Made by a program: the position numbers and the translations under genes
Notes under the pieces: generated by a model
The model's database searches: none
The model's input: only the letters and a program-made list of their open reading frames with translations
Told to the model about the DNA's origin: nothing
DNA from: Planctomycetota bacterium
Lineage (GTDB): Bacteria; Planctomycetota; J058
Length of the DNA: 64,000 nt
Direction of reading: 5' to 3'
Assembly (NCBI GenBank): GCA_023954375.1
Contig: JAMLIC010000003.1
Coordinates: forward strand, 310,001 to 374,000
Shown: one piece after another, positions 16,634-24,640 of the stretch
How positions within the stretch are numbered: position 1 is the first letter of the stretch
Layout of the letters: each line of letters begins with the position of its first letter

Positions 16634-18283
16634 TCAGTCCGCCCGGCTCCAGTCCTCCTCGTGGTACCTGACCAGCACCTGGTCGGAGAGGCGGTTCACC
16701 TCCAGCCCCGGCGGCGGCCCCATGTCGGGCGGGAAGACGAACAGCGCGCGCAGGACGTCGTCGTCGAGGAAGCGGAGCTTCCCGCGCACCGCCTCGTGCA
16801 GCCGCGTCGGCGCCGGCCGCCGCGGCGGGCCGTCGCCCGGCTCGAGCGGCACGGGCGGGCGCGGCAGGGCCAGCACGTAGCCCCAGTCGCCGAACGACGG
16901 CACGTGGGCGTGGTAGGGGTGCGTGTCGTAGCCCGCGTCCGTGATCGTCTTCACCACGCACCAGAAGGCGCGCGGGGCGCCGAAGGGCGAGGTCGACTGC
17001 ACGACCAGGGCGCCGCGCTCGGCGAGGTGGCGGCGCACGAGCCGGTAGAACTCGTAGCTGTAGAGCTTGCCGAGCGAGAAGTTGCGCGGGTCGGGCAGGT
17101 CGATCACGACGAGGTCGAAGACGTCGTCGTGCTCCTCGAGCCACGTCATGGCGTCGGTGTTGATGACCGTCACCCGCGGGTCGGCGTAGGCGCCCTGGTT
17201 GAGGGCCACGAGCGTCGGGTCGGTCGAGAACAGCTCGAGCATGATCGGGTCGAGGTCGACGAGCGTCACGCGCTCGAGCGTCGGGTAGCGCAGGAGCTCG
17301 CGCAGGCCCAGGCCGTCGCCGCCGCCGAGGACCAGGGCCGCCTTCGGCTCGCCGCGCACGGCGGCCACGGCCGGGTGGACGAGCGCCTCGTGGTAGCGAT
17401 GCTCGTCCTTGCTGCTGAACTGGAGGTGCCCGTCGAGCCACAGGCGCACGTCGTCGCGCCAGCGGGTGATCACGACCGTCTGGTAGGGCGACTTCTTCTT
17501 GAACAGCACCGGCGCGTCGTAGAGCGCCCGCTCGGCCACCAGCTCCACGTGGTTCGTGCCGACGAACGCCAGCGCCAGCAGCCCGGTGGCGAGCAGCGCC
17601 TCGAGCGCCAGGCCGCGCCGCCGGCGCCCCAGGCGCTCGGCGAACACGCGCGTGAGCGCCAGGCCGACGAGGCCGTTCAGGATCCCGAACAGGAGCGCCG
17701 TGCGCGGCAGCCCCAGCGCCGGCACGAGCAGCAGCGGGAAGAGGAGGCTCGCCGCGAGCGCGCCCAGGTAGTCGAAGGCGAGCACCCTCGCGACGAGGTC
17801 GGCGAAGGCCACGCGGTCCTTCAGCACGCGCATGAGGAGCGGGATCTCGAGGCCGACGAGCGTGCCGACGACGAGCACGAGCCCGAACAGCACCGGCCGC
17901 ACGTGGCCGAGGAACGCGTGGGCGAGGAGGAGCAGGAGCGCCGACAGGCCGCCCACGAGGCCGACGAGGACCTCGATGCGGATGAACCGCACGAGCAGGT
18001 CGCCCTGGACGTACTTCGACAGGTAGGAGCCCAGGCCCATGGCCGAGAGGTAGAGCCCGATCACGAGCGAGAACTGGGTGATCGAGTCGCCGAGCAGGTA
18101 GCTGCCCATGGCCGCCGCGACGAGCTCGTAGATCAGCCCGCAGGTGGCCACGACGAAGGTGGCGAGGAACAGCGCGGCCACGGCCAGCGGCTGCACCGCC
18201 TCGTGCGAGGCGACGGCCGGCGGCACCTCGAGATCGGGCGCGGGCGCGGGCGCGGCGGGCGGCGGGTCGTCGGGCGCGGTCAT
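16634..18283 (-). CDS. Membrane-fused spermidine synthase-like (polyamine aminopropyltransferase) protein
   Basis: 549 aa. About seven N-terminal membrane helices (30-260) are followed by a class-I methyltransferase-like spermidine synthase domain: YQTVVITR, LDGHLQFSSKDEHRYHE, the nucleotide-binding LGGGDGLGLRELLRYP, and the catalytic-region VVIDLPDPRN. Such SpeE-like fusions occur next to DUF350 and DUF4178 genes, as here, and probably make or modify a polyamine at the membrane. Start ATG 18283 lies 10 bp after a TAAGGT box. It is separated from DUF350 by only 47 bp. Confidence 0.85.
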   Translation of the reverse strand: MTAPDDPPPAAPAPAPDLEVPPAVASHEAVQPLAVAALFLATFVVATCGLIYELVAAAMGSYLLGDSITQFSLVIGLYLSAMGLGSYLSKYVQGDLLVRFIRIEVLVGLVGGLSALLLLLAHAFLGHVRPVLFGLVLVVGTLVGLEIPLLMRVLKDRVAFADLVARVLAFDYLGALAASLLFPLLLVPALGLPRTALLFGILNGLVGLALTRVFAERLGRRRRGLALEALLATGLLALAFVGTNHVELVAERALYDAPVLFKKKSPYQTVVITRWRDDVRLWLDGHLQFSSKDEHRYHEALVHPAVAAVRGEPKAALVLGGGDGLGLRELLRYPTLERVTLVDLDPIMLELFSTDPTLVALNQGAYADPRVTVINTDAMTWLEEHDDVFDLVVIDLPDPRNFSLGKLYSYEFYRLVRRHLAERGALVVQSTSPFGAPRAFWCVVKTITDAGYDTHPYHAHVPSFGDWGYVLALPRPPVPLEPGDGPPRRPAPTRLHEAVRGKLRFLDDDVLRALFVFPPDMGPPPGLEVNRLSDQVLVRYHEEDWSRAD

Positions 18284-18293
18284 GGCGCGAGAG

Positions 18294-18299
18294 ACCTTA
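18294..18299 (-). promoter_or_regulatory. Candidate internal -10 element before the spermidine synthase-like gene
   Basis: TAAGGT lies 10 bp before ATG 18283, suggesting an internal leaderless promoter in addition to operon read-through. Confidence 0.35.
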
Positions 18300-18330
18300 A
18301 CCCCGTCCCCGCCGCTCGTCGTCAGTCAGC

Positions 18331-18585
18331 TCAGCTGCCGTGGACGGCCGCGGCGATGATGATCGCCAGGCCGATCACGATCGAGCCCATGATGATCGCC
18401 AGCGACGTGTTCTGGTCCTCCTCGATCTCCTTGCGCACGGAGAACGGGGTGAGCTTCGTCATGACGACGAAGGCGATCCCGAACACGATCACGCCGAACA
18501 CGGTGTAGATCGCCGCCGCCAGCAGGTGCTGGCCGAGCGAGGCCATCCAGGGCGGCACGCCCGACTGAGCCAGGAGCTCGATCAC
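18331..18585 (-). CDS. DUF350 family small membrane protein (YjfL-like)
   Basis: 84 aa with two to three membrane helices: an amphipathic N-terminus, LLAAAIYTVFGVIVFGIAFV, and SLAIIMGSIVIGLAIIIAA after the conserved EIEEDQNTS loop that typifies DUF350. GTG start at 18585 is preceded by a G-rich Shine-Dalgarno that also spans the stop of the gene upstream. DUF350 proteins are repeatedly linked to polyamine or glutathionylspermidine genes; E. coli yjfL is an example. Confidence 0.85.
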   Translation of the reverse strand: MIELLAQSGVPPWMASLGQHLLAAAIYTVFGVIVFGIAFVVMTKLTPFSVRKEIEEDQNTSLAIIMGSIVIGLAIIIAAAVHGS

Positions 18586-18586
18586 G

Positions 18587-18760
18587 TCACTTCCCCCCGC
18601 CGAAGCCACCCACGAACACGTACCGCCCGCGCCCGCCCGGGCCCGCGCCCGGGTCGCGCTGCACCGGCCCGCGCTCGGCCGCCAGGCCGACGCCGGCCGG
18701 CGCGGCCCAGGCCACCGTCAGCAGCCCGAGCGCGATGAAGAAGATGTGCAAGACCTTCAC
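18587..18760 (-). CDS. Small exported or membrane protein between DUF4178 and DUF350 genes
   Basis: 57 aa. GTG at 18760 has AGGAGG about 7 nt upstream and lies 18 bp after the DUF4178 stop. The stop is one base before the DUF350 GTG. The N-terminus is a hydrophobic signal or anchor (VLHIFFIALGLLTVAWA), followed by a Gly/Arg/Pro-rich tail ending GGFGGGK. I recognise no family. Tight operon packing and the good ribosome-binding site support it as real. Confidence 0.65.
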   Translation of the reverse strand: MKVLHIFFIALGLLTVAWAAPAGVGLAAERGPVQRDPGAGPGGRGRYVFVGGFGGGK

Positions 18761-18778
18761 GCCGCCCTCCTCACGCGC

Positions 18779-20017
18779 TCACCCGTGGTCGCTCTCGGCC
18801 CAGCGCTTCTGCTCGAACGTCGAAGACCGGATCGCGGCGACGATCGGCACGATCAGGAACAGGATGAAGCTGCAGCACACGTAGCGGAACGCCGTCACGT
18901 CCTCGCGCACGAGCAGCGTGACGTTGCCCTTGTACGTCGACTCGGGGTGGTGCGTGAGCTGCAGGAGGTAGCGGCCCGGCGCGACCCCGCCGATGAGGGT
19001 CGAGGCGCTGCGCGAGCCCTCGGTCCAGTCGGGTCCGCTGTAGTAGGACACCTCGAGCCCGGCGTACTGCGCCTCCTCGCTGACCTCCTGCGGGCCGACG
19101 AGCATGGCGTTCACGAACACCCACGAGTTGCTGCAGGGCGCGTCGGCCTGGAACTCGACCGTGCCCCCGTGCCGCAGCTCGACCTCCTGCGTCAGGCCGT
19201 CGAGCGGCACCGTCCCCGACCACACCGGGACCGACCGGGTGGAGACCATGTAGCCGAACGAGACGAGCAGCCAGAGCACCAGGGCGACGCCCGTGCTCAT
19301 GAGCATCCAGTCGAGGAGCGGGCGGTGCGGGTTGGGCTGGCAGGCGTGCACGCCCTTGCGCTGCGCCACGGCGCGGGCGGGCTTGCCGAAGGCCTTCAGG
19401 ATGACGTCCGGCTCGACGTACTCGCCCCGCGACCAGGTGACCTCGTCCTCCGTCTCCTCCTTGGAGAGGACGAGCGGCGGGGCCACGTAGTCGTCGGTCT
19501 TGGCCGTGTCGCCGCGGCGCACCTCCCAGGGGAACTCGCCCAGGACCTCCTCGACGATCGCCTTGCCGGTGGAGAAGTGCTTGTAGGTCTTGTCCTCGTA
19601 GGCCGCCGACATGGGGCGCGCGGTGGCCACGCCGGGGAGCGGCGTGACGAAGACGAAGTGGCCGTCCTGGTAGACGAGGTAGCGGAAGCCCTCGTAGGGG
19701 TTGTAGAGGAGGTGCTCCTCCCAGGTGAACTTCTGGCCGTAGGCGCGCACGTAGCGCGAGCACCAGCCGATCACCTCCCACTTCACGCCCATGAGCTCGC
19801 CGCGCGTGCCGAGGGCGAAGCGCGGGCGGGCGTTGTAGGCGCCCTCGACCTTCTCGACGAGCTGCCAGTGCTCGCCCGAGGTGTCGATCACCGACCCGCA
19901 GTGCTCGCAGGCGAGCGTGCGCGTGGTGTTGAAGCCGCGCATGGTCCACGGCGCCCCGCAGTTGAGGCACCGCAGCTCGCGGGCGGTGACGACGGCGGGC
20001 TCCGGCTCACCAACCAT
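18779..20017 (-). CDS. DUF4178 protein with zinc ribbon and membrane helices
   Basis: 412 aa. An N-terminal zinc ribbon (CLNCG about 17, CEHCG about 37) is followed by a DUF4178 region (about 45-225: VEKVEGAYN, GTRGELMGVKWEVIGWCSR, FTWEEHLLYNPYEGFRYLVY). Then come a membrane helix (about 250-270), a beta-rich extracytoplasmic domain of about 110 residues, and a C-terminal helix. Its 5' end overlaps the upstream DUF4178 gene by 11 bp. The function is unknown. The domain resembles those encoded with spermidine synthase-like and DUF350 proteins elsewhere. Confidence 0.8.
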   Translation of the reverse strand: MVGEPEPAVVTARELRCLNCGAPWTMRGFNTTRTLACEHCGSVIDTSGEHWQLVEKVEGAYNARPRFALGTRGELMGVKWEVIGWCSRYVRAYGQKFTWEEHLLYNPYEGFRYLVYQDGHFVFVTPLPGVATARPMSAAYEDKTYKHFSTGKAIVEEVLGEFPWEVRRGDTAKTDDYVAPPLVLSKEETEDEVTWSRGEYVEPDVILKAFGKPARAVAQRKGVHACQPNPHRPLLDWMLMSTGVALVLWLLVSFGYMVSTRSVPVWSGTVPLDGLTQEVELRHGGTVEFQADAPCSNSWVFVNAMLVGPQEVSEEAQYAGLEVSYYSGPDWTEGSRSASTLIGGVAPGRYLLQLTHHPESTYKGNVTLLVREDVTAFRYVCCSFILFLIVPIVAAIRSSTFEQKRWAESDHG

Positions 20018-21104
20018 GGAACCGCCTGTGGCCGCGCAGGTTCAGGTCCTTCCACGAGACGCAGCGGCCGATGAACACGAGCGGGGTGTCCTCGGAGTAG
20101 TCGAGCGTGGCGAACCCCGCGTCGGGCCGGCGCAGGTCGGCGTAGGGCAATTCGTAGCCGTCCCCCACGGCGAAGGGCGTCTCTCCCTGCGTGCCCGTGG
20201 CGCGGGCGATGTTCTTGTCGGTGACCGTGTAGGGCTTGCCGCCGAGCGACCAGCGCTGGCCGGGGGCCACCTGGTCCCAGGGCGGCACCTTGCCCGGGTC
20301 CTTCTCGCCCTCGGCCGGGAACGTGACCATGTACTGCCCGAGCGCCTCGCCCAGCCAGCCGGTGCGGCGGTCGGCCCACTGCAGGAACCACTCGTTCCAG
20401 AAGCCCGTGGGGTGCTGGACCTGCAGGCGGCCGAGGACCAGGAACTCGACGCCGAAGCACGTGCCCGCGGCGCCGACGACGATCGGCGAGGCGTCGTCGA
20501 CGACGTGCGAGATCTTGCCCAGGTCCTTCAGCGCGTCGCCGCGGTCGGTCCGCGCGACCGTCGTGTCGCAGTAGGCGCACACGGCGGCCACGGAGCGGGC
20601 GTTCTTGAACTCGACCGGCGCGCCGCACGAGGGGCAGCCCGCCTCGCCGGTCTTCGGCGTGGGCGGCCTCCGCTTCGGCGGGGCGGAGAGCGACACGGAC
20701 GGCCGCGCCGGCGGCGCGCCCGGGAGCGGCGGCGGCGCGCCCCCGCCGCCCAGGTCGGGGAGGGGCGAAGGGTCGAGCATGGCGTCGAGCGCGGACGGCG
20801 CCACGCCGAACGACGGCGCCAGGCGACCGAGGCACGTGCGCTCCTGCGGCGTGACGACGCCGTCTGCCAGGGCCACGCGTACGAGGTCCTGGAACAGGGC
20901 CCGCCGCTCGGCGGGGTCCGCGGGCGGCGCGAGGTTCGTGATCCGGCCGCCCTGGAGCATCTCCCGGATGATCCCCTCGGCGTCGGCCCCGTCGAGGCCG
21001 TAGCCCCTGGCCGCGCGGAGGAGCACCTGCTGCTCCTCCGCCTCCAGGCGCTGGTCGACCAGGGCGACCGCGGTGAGGAGACGGAACCGGTCCCGCGCGT
21101 CCAT
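20007..21104 (-). CDS. TerB-like domain, zinc ribbon and DUF4178 protein
   Basis: 365 aa. Residues 1-125 form a helical TerB/tellurite-resistance-like domain (LLTAVALVDQRLEAEEQQVL, then VRVALADGVVTPQERTCLGRLA). A Pro-rich linker leads to a zinc ribbon (CPSCGAPVEF...CAYCD, about 158-182) and a DUF4178 domain. It is the first gene of the five-gene operon reaching to 16634. ATG 21104 follows a strong promoter (TTGGTC-N18-TATACT) by 10 bp, so the mRNA is probably leaderless. Confidence 0.78.
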   Translation of the reverse strand: MDARDRFRLLTAVALVDQRLEAEEQQVLLRAARGYGLDGADAEGIIREMLQGGRITNLAPPADPAERRALFQDLVRVALADGVVTPQERTCLGRLAPSFGVAPSALDAMLDPSPLPDLGGGGAPPPLPGAPPARPSVSLSAPPKRRPPTPKTGEAGCPSCGAPVEFKNARSVAAVCAYCDTTVARTDRGDALKDLGKISHVVDDASPIVVGAAGTCFGVEFLVLGRLQVQHPTGFWNEWFLQWADRRTGWLGEALGQYMVTFPAEGEKDPGKVPPWDQVAPGQRWSLGGKPYTVTDKNIARATGTQGETPFAVGDGYELPYADLRRPDAGFATLDYSEDTPLVFIGRCVSWKDLNLRGHRRFHGW

Positions 21105-21114
21105 GAGAGGACGG

Positions 21115-21144
21115 AGTATACGCCTCCGCGGGGTCCGGGACCAA
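21115..21144 (-). promoter_or_regulatory. Sigma-70-type promoter of the TerB/DUF4178 operon
   Basis: TTGGTC (21139-21144), an 18-bp spacer and TATACT (21115-21120) on the minus strand. The start codon is 10 bp downstream of the -10, so the transcript has almost no leader. Confidence 0.65.
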
Positions 21145-21258
21145 CCGCCCCCGCGGAGGCGCGCCTCGGCAGGAGATCGGCGCGGCGACCTCGGCGCGCC
21201 GGCGGGGCGCGGGGTCGAGCGCCTCGAGCGTCGCCAGGGCGAGGGATGCGTGGTCCGG

Positions 21259-22254
21259 TCACTCCAGGCTGGCCACGAGCACCGTCGCGTCGTCCGCGGC
21301 CCCCGCGTGCGCGGCGAAGAGCTGGCACGCCCCGGCCAGGAGGTCCTCGCGCCGCGGGGGCCCGGCGAGGCGGGCCCGCGGCGAGAGGCCGTCGGTCGAC
21401 AGGACCAGGGCCGCGCCGGGCCGGAGCGCCAGCGCCTCGATGCGCGGGGCGGGCGAGGCGCCGTGCCCGACCACGCCGGGCACGCCGACCACGGACCGCC
21501 GCCCCTCCGGCCCGAGCACCTCGAGCCGGCAGTTCCCGATGACCGCGGCCTGCGCGGCGCGGCGGACCTCGTCGACGTCGACGACCGCCAGCGCCGCGCC
21601 GCGGGTGCCGGCGGCGGCCGCGTGCGTCGCGCGCAGCGCCACCTCGAGCGGGGCGTCGAGCGCCCGCGCGAGCGCGCGAAGGCAGGCGAGCGCGGCCTCG
21701 GCGGCGGCGGGCCCGTGGCCGAGGCCGTCGACGACGGCGAGGCGCGCGCCGCCCTGCCGCCGCTCGACCGCGGCGGCGTCGCCGCAGACGCGCTCGCCCT
21801 GCCGCGCGCGCTGCACGATCGCGGCCCGGAGCGGCGCCCGTCGCCGCGGCCCGTCGGCCGCGGGGGCCCAGCGCCGCCCCCACGCCAGCAGCCCGTCGGC
21901 GGACGCGAGCGTCGTCACGTCCATGAGGCGCCCGAGCGTGGGCAGGCCGCCGCCCCGCCCCGGGGCCGAGGGGACCCCGACCCGCGCCGGGTCGAGCCCG
22001 CCCCCGGCGTCCTGCGCCCCGACCTCGATGAACGCGCCGTCAGGGGCGGCGACCACCATGACCGAGCCGCGCGCCCGGCCGTGGTCGACGACGTTCATCG
22101 CCAGCTCGCTGGCGCAGAGCGCCAGCTCCTCGCGCGCCTCCGCCGGCCAGGCCAGCGCGTCGGCCACCCGGCGCGCCTCGGCGCGCGCCGCCGCCGCCGC
22201 GGACGCGTCGCGCACCGCGATGAGGGCGCACGGCGGCTGCGCGTCCACGCTCAT
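21259..22254 (-). CDS. RsbT-like kinase domain fused to SpoIIE/RsbX-type PP2C phosphatase
   Basis: 331 aa. The N-terminal HATPase_c domain has the N-box ELAMNVVDHG and an Asp-Gly-rich G-box (QDAGGGLDP). The C-terminal SpoIIE-type PP2C domain has GDAAAVE, AVVDGLGHG, LSTDGLSP and DDATVLVAS, keeping the metal-binding Asp residues. In stressosome biology RsbT phosphorylates RsbR/RsbS and RsbX dephosphorylates them, so this fusion could do both. ATG 22254 overlaps the RsbS stop (ATGA). It is last in the four-gene module. Confidence 0.85.
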   Translation of the reverse strand: MSVDAQPPCALIAVRDASAAAAARAEARRVADALAWPAEAREELALCASELAMNVVDHGRARGSVMVVAAPDGAFIEVGAQDAGGGLDPARVGVPSAPGRGGGLPTLGRLMDVTTLASADGLLAWGRRWAPAADGPRRRAPLRAAIVQRARQGERVCGDAAAVERRQGGARLAVVDGLGHGPAAAEAALACLRALARALDAPLEVALRATHAAAAGTRGAALAVVDVDEVRRAAQAAVIGNCRLEVLGPEGRRSVVGVPGVVGHGASPAPRIEALALRPGAALVLSTDGLSPRARLAGPPRREDLLAGACQLFAAHAGAADDATVLVASLE

Positions 22255-22604
22255 GACCCGCGCTCCAGCCGGGCGAGCGCGTCGTCGAGGTCCAGCGCGG
22301 CCTCGAACCCCGAGGCCGCGAACCCCATGTCGGTGAGGGTGAGGGCGATCTCCGGGCGCATGCCGGTGACGATCGTCCGCGCGCCCATGAGGCGCGCCAT
22401 GTGCGCCGTCTGGGCGACCGCGCGCGCCGTGTAGGTGTCGACGAGCTCGATGCCCGTGAGGTCCACGACGACGCCCCGCGCCGGCGCCCCCTCGAGCGCG
22501 CAGAGGATGGCCTCCTGCAGGTCCGCGACGCCAGCGTCGTGCAGGTCGCCCTCGAGGGAGACGAGCAGGACGCCCCGCACGCGGAGGATCGCGCGCCCCC
22601 TCAC
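22251..22604 (-). CDS. rsbS: RsbS-like single STAS-domain protein
   Basis: 117 aa, one STAS domain (ILRVRGVLLVSLEGDLHDAG ... VVVDLTGIELVDTYTARAV ... RTIVTGMRPEIALTL). The VVVDLTGIELVDTYT segment corresponds to the phosphorylated loop of RsbS. RsbS forms the core shell of the stressosome with RsbR. GTG 22604 overlaps the RsbR stop, so core proteins are made in a coupled ratio. Confidence 0.88.
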   Translation of the reverse strand: MRGRAILRVRGVLLVSLEGDLHDAGVADLQEAILCALEGAPARGVVVDLTGIELVDTYTARAVAQTAHMARLMGARTIVTGMRPEIALTLTDMGFAASGFEAALDLDDALARLERGS

Positions 22605-23632
22605 GCGGGGCGCCCGTCCACCTCGTCGCGCATCCGCTCGCCGAGCGGCCGCGCCGCCTCCGCGCCCCCGCGCGGCGCCTCGACCACGCGCTGCCCGAGC
22701 AGCTCGAGCGCCGAGCGGAGCCCGTCGACGAGCCGGGCCTGGGTGCGCAGCTGGGCGGTGTCGATCCCCAGGCTGACGACCGTCTGCGCGATCGCGGGGC
22801 GGATCCCGGTGACGATCGCCGTCGCCCCCAGGAGCTCGACGGCCCGGATGGCCTTGAAGATGTGATTCGCCGTGGACGTGTCCATCACCGGCAGGCCCGT
22901 GATGTCGAGGATCACCACCCGCGCGCGCCGCTCCATGACCGCGGTCAGGAGGGACTCGGTCACGTCCTGCGCCCGGTGCGTGTCCATCGTGCCCACGAGC
23001 GGGAGCACGAGGGTCCGCTCCCACACCTCGATCACCGGCGCCGAGAGCTCGCGGAGCGCCGCCTCCTGGTTGCGGGTCGTCTCCACCAGCGCGTCGATGT
23101 AGACGTCGTTGGCGATGCTCATGTCGAAGAACACGAGCTTCGTGAGGGCGCCGGCCAGCTCCCACGCGCCGAGCGCGTCCACGCCCAACCGCGTCCGGAC
23201 CGGCTCCTCCTGGAGGAAGCCGCCGATCGCCTGGATGTAGAAGCAGAAGGCGCCCGTGTACCACTTGAGCGGCATGCCGAGCCGCTCGTGCGTCCGGCCG
23301 ACCTGCGCGCGGGACTCGACGTACGCCGCATCGACGTTGCCCGCCGCGAGCTGCCGGAAGTACTCCGCCTGCGTCACCCGCAGGGCGTCCACGCGCCCCC
23401 GGATCAGCGCCGCCGAGGCGGGGTAGCGCTGGAGGTGCTCGTAGAACAGCCCCGCAAAGCGCTCGGCGAGCTCCTCGAGGACGGGGCCGGCGCGGCGCAC
23501 GAGGTCGAGGTCGGCGTCCGTGATGCAGAGGAAGCCGAGCCGCTCGCGCACCTCCGCCTCGGTCAGCCGCCTGCCCTCGGGGACGCCTTGCAGCAGGTCC
23601 GCCGCGCGTGAGCGTACTTCGATCATCGTCAC
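22601..23632 (-). CDS. rsbR: RsbR-like stressosome sensor with globin-coupled N-terminal domain and STAS domain
   Basis: 343 aa. The N-terminal protoglobin/globin-coupled sensor (about 25-185) has a candidate proximal haem ligand His115 in GRTHERLGMPLKWYTGAF. The C-terminal STAS domain (about 205-310) has the RsbR signature LDITGLPVMDTSTANHI and VTGIRPAIAQTV, which hold the two conserved phosphorylatable Thr sites. It would sense O2, NO or redox through haem and pass the signal to the kinase/phosphatase partners. GTG 23632 has AAGGAG 7 nt upstream. ATG 23626 is an alternative start. Confidence 0.9.
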   Translation of the reverse strand: MTMIEVRSRAADLLQGVPEGRRLTEAEVRERLGFLCITDADLDLVRRAGPVLEELAERFAGLFYEHLQRYPASAALIRGRVDALRVTQAEYFRQLAAGNVDAAYVESRAQVGRTHERLGMPLKWYTGAFCFYIQAIGGFLQEEPVRTRLGVDALGAWELAGALTKLVFFDMSIANDVYIDALVETTRNQEAALRELSAPVIEVWERTLVLPLVGTMDTHRAQDVTESLLTAVMERRARVVILDITGLPVMDTSTANHIFKAIRAVELLGATAIVTGIRPAIAQTVVSLGIDTAQLRTQARLVDGLRSALELLGQRVVEAPRGGAEAARPLGERMRDEVDGRPA

Positions 23633-23644
23633 CTCGCCTCTCCT

Positions 23645-24340
23645 TCAGATGGTGTTGGGTGGGACCGGCGCCGCGGAGATCGGCGGGCGCATGGCGTAGA
23701 ACAGCGCCTGGACGCGCGTGCCCTGGCCCGGCGCGGACTCCACGGAGAAGGCGTCGGCCACCGCCTGCACGCCGCGCAGGCCGAGGCCCAGCCCCGAGCG
23801 GGACCGGTAGGTCCCGGCGAGCACGGCCTGGAGCTCGGCGATCCCGGGGCCCTCGTCGACCGCCTCGACCTGCACGGCCGCGCCGGGGGGCAGGTGGGCG
23901 CCCAGCCGCACCTCGCCGCGCCCGGCGTACATGCCGATGTTCCGGGCGAGCTCCGAGACCGCGGTCATCAGCTTCATGCGCTTGACCGCGCCGAAGCCGA
24001 GCTTGGCCGCCAGCCGACCGGCGGCGCGGCGGGCCTCGACCGCGGCCTCCTCGCGATCGATGAGGACGACCTCGTCGCGCGGCGAGAGGCCGAGCGCGTG
24101 GCCGGTGACCCGGTCGAGCTCCCCGGCCACCTCGAGCGCCTGCGCGCCCAGGCAGGCCCAGAGGTAATGGCTCAGCGTCGTGATGAACTCGTCGAGGCGC
24201 TGGGGCGAGGGGTCCGCCGGGAGGCTGACGAGCATCTGCCGCAGCTGCGGCGAGACGATGATGCGCGGCGAGAGGACGCGGAGCAGCAGCGGACCGACCG
24301 GCTCGGGGCGCCGGTCGGCCAGCGATCGCGCGATCAGCAC
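23645..24340 (-). CDS. RsbT-like serine kinase / anti-sigma HATPase protein
   Basis: 231 aa. The C-terminal HATPase_c domain has N-box SELARNIGMYAG, G1 DEGPGI and G2 GLGLGLRG, as in RsbT. The N-terminal 90 residues (LSPRIIVSPQLRQMLVSLP) form an extra helical domain of the sort found in longer RsbT-type proteins. It is first in the operon, 12 bp before rsbR. GTG start at 24340. No sigma factor gene lies in the window, so the output partner is unknown. Confidence 0.82.
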   Translation of the reverse strand: MLIARSLADRRPEPVGPLLLRVLSPRIIVSPQLRQMLVSLPADPSPQRLDEFITTLSHYLWACLGAQALEVAGELDRVTGHALGLSPRDEVVLIDREEAAVEARRAAGRLAAKLGFGAVKRMKLMTAVSELARNIGMYAGRGEVRLGAHLPPGAAVQVEAVDEGPGIAELQAVLAGTYRSRSGLGLGLRGVQAVADAFSVESAPGQGTRVQALFYAMRPPISAAPVPPNTI

Positions 24341-24640
24341 CTGGGAGCACCTTCCTGGTCCGCCCCCGGCCGCCCCGCGATCCCCGAGCGGGCGGCCGGC
24401 CCCTCCGCAGGGCGGCCGGGCTACGCGCAGTGCACCTCACAGGCCGAGCCGTGCTCGGCGTGGTGCGATTGACTTACGTCAGACGACGTCGCGCTCGCGT
24501 GACGTGTCGCTGCCGTGAGGGTCACGCCGCCGTGACGCGCGTCCGGGTCGTCGTCTCCGAGGCCATCTTCTCCCCGGGCGCGCGCTACCTCCCGGCCCCG
24601 CAGGCGTGCCTTATCATGCGGCCCTCGCTGGAGGTGACCC
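24341..24640. other. Divergent intergenic region with repeated TGACG/CGTCA motifs
   Basis: 300 bp between the stressosome operon (minus) and the cyclophilin gene (plus). No gene is seen. Bases 24475-24540 hold several CGTCA/TGACG half-sites and a perfect dyad GTCACG-CCGC-CGTGAC, a plausible regulator-binding zone. Confidence 0.5.
24612..24637 (+). promoter_or_regulatory. -10 element and strong ribosome-binding site of the cyclophilin gene
   Basis: TATCAT (24612-24617) is followed by GGAGGTGA (24630-24637), a perfect match to the anti-Shine-Dalgarno, 3 nt before ATG 24641. It shows that normal leadered initiation also operates in this genome. Confidence 0.6.

Noticed and set aside
18779..19970. 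Alternative minus ORF 18771-19970
   Set aside because: Out-of-frame shadow of the DUF4178 gene.
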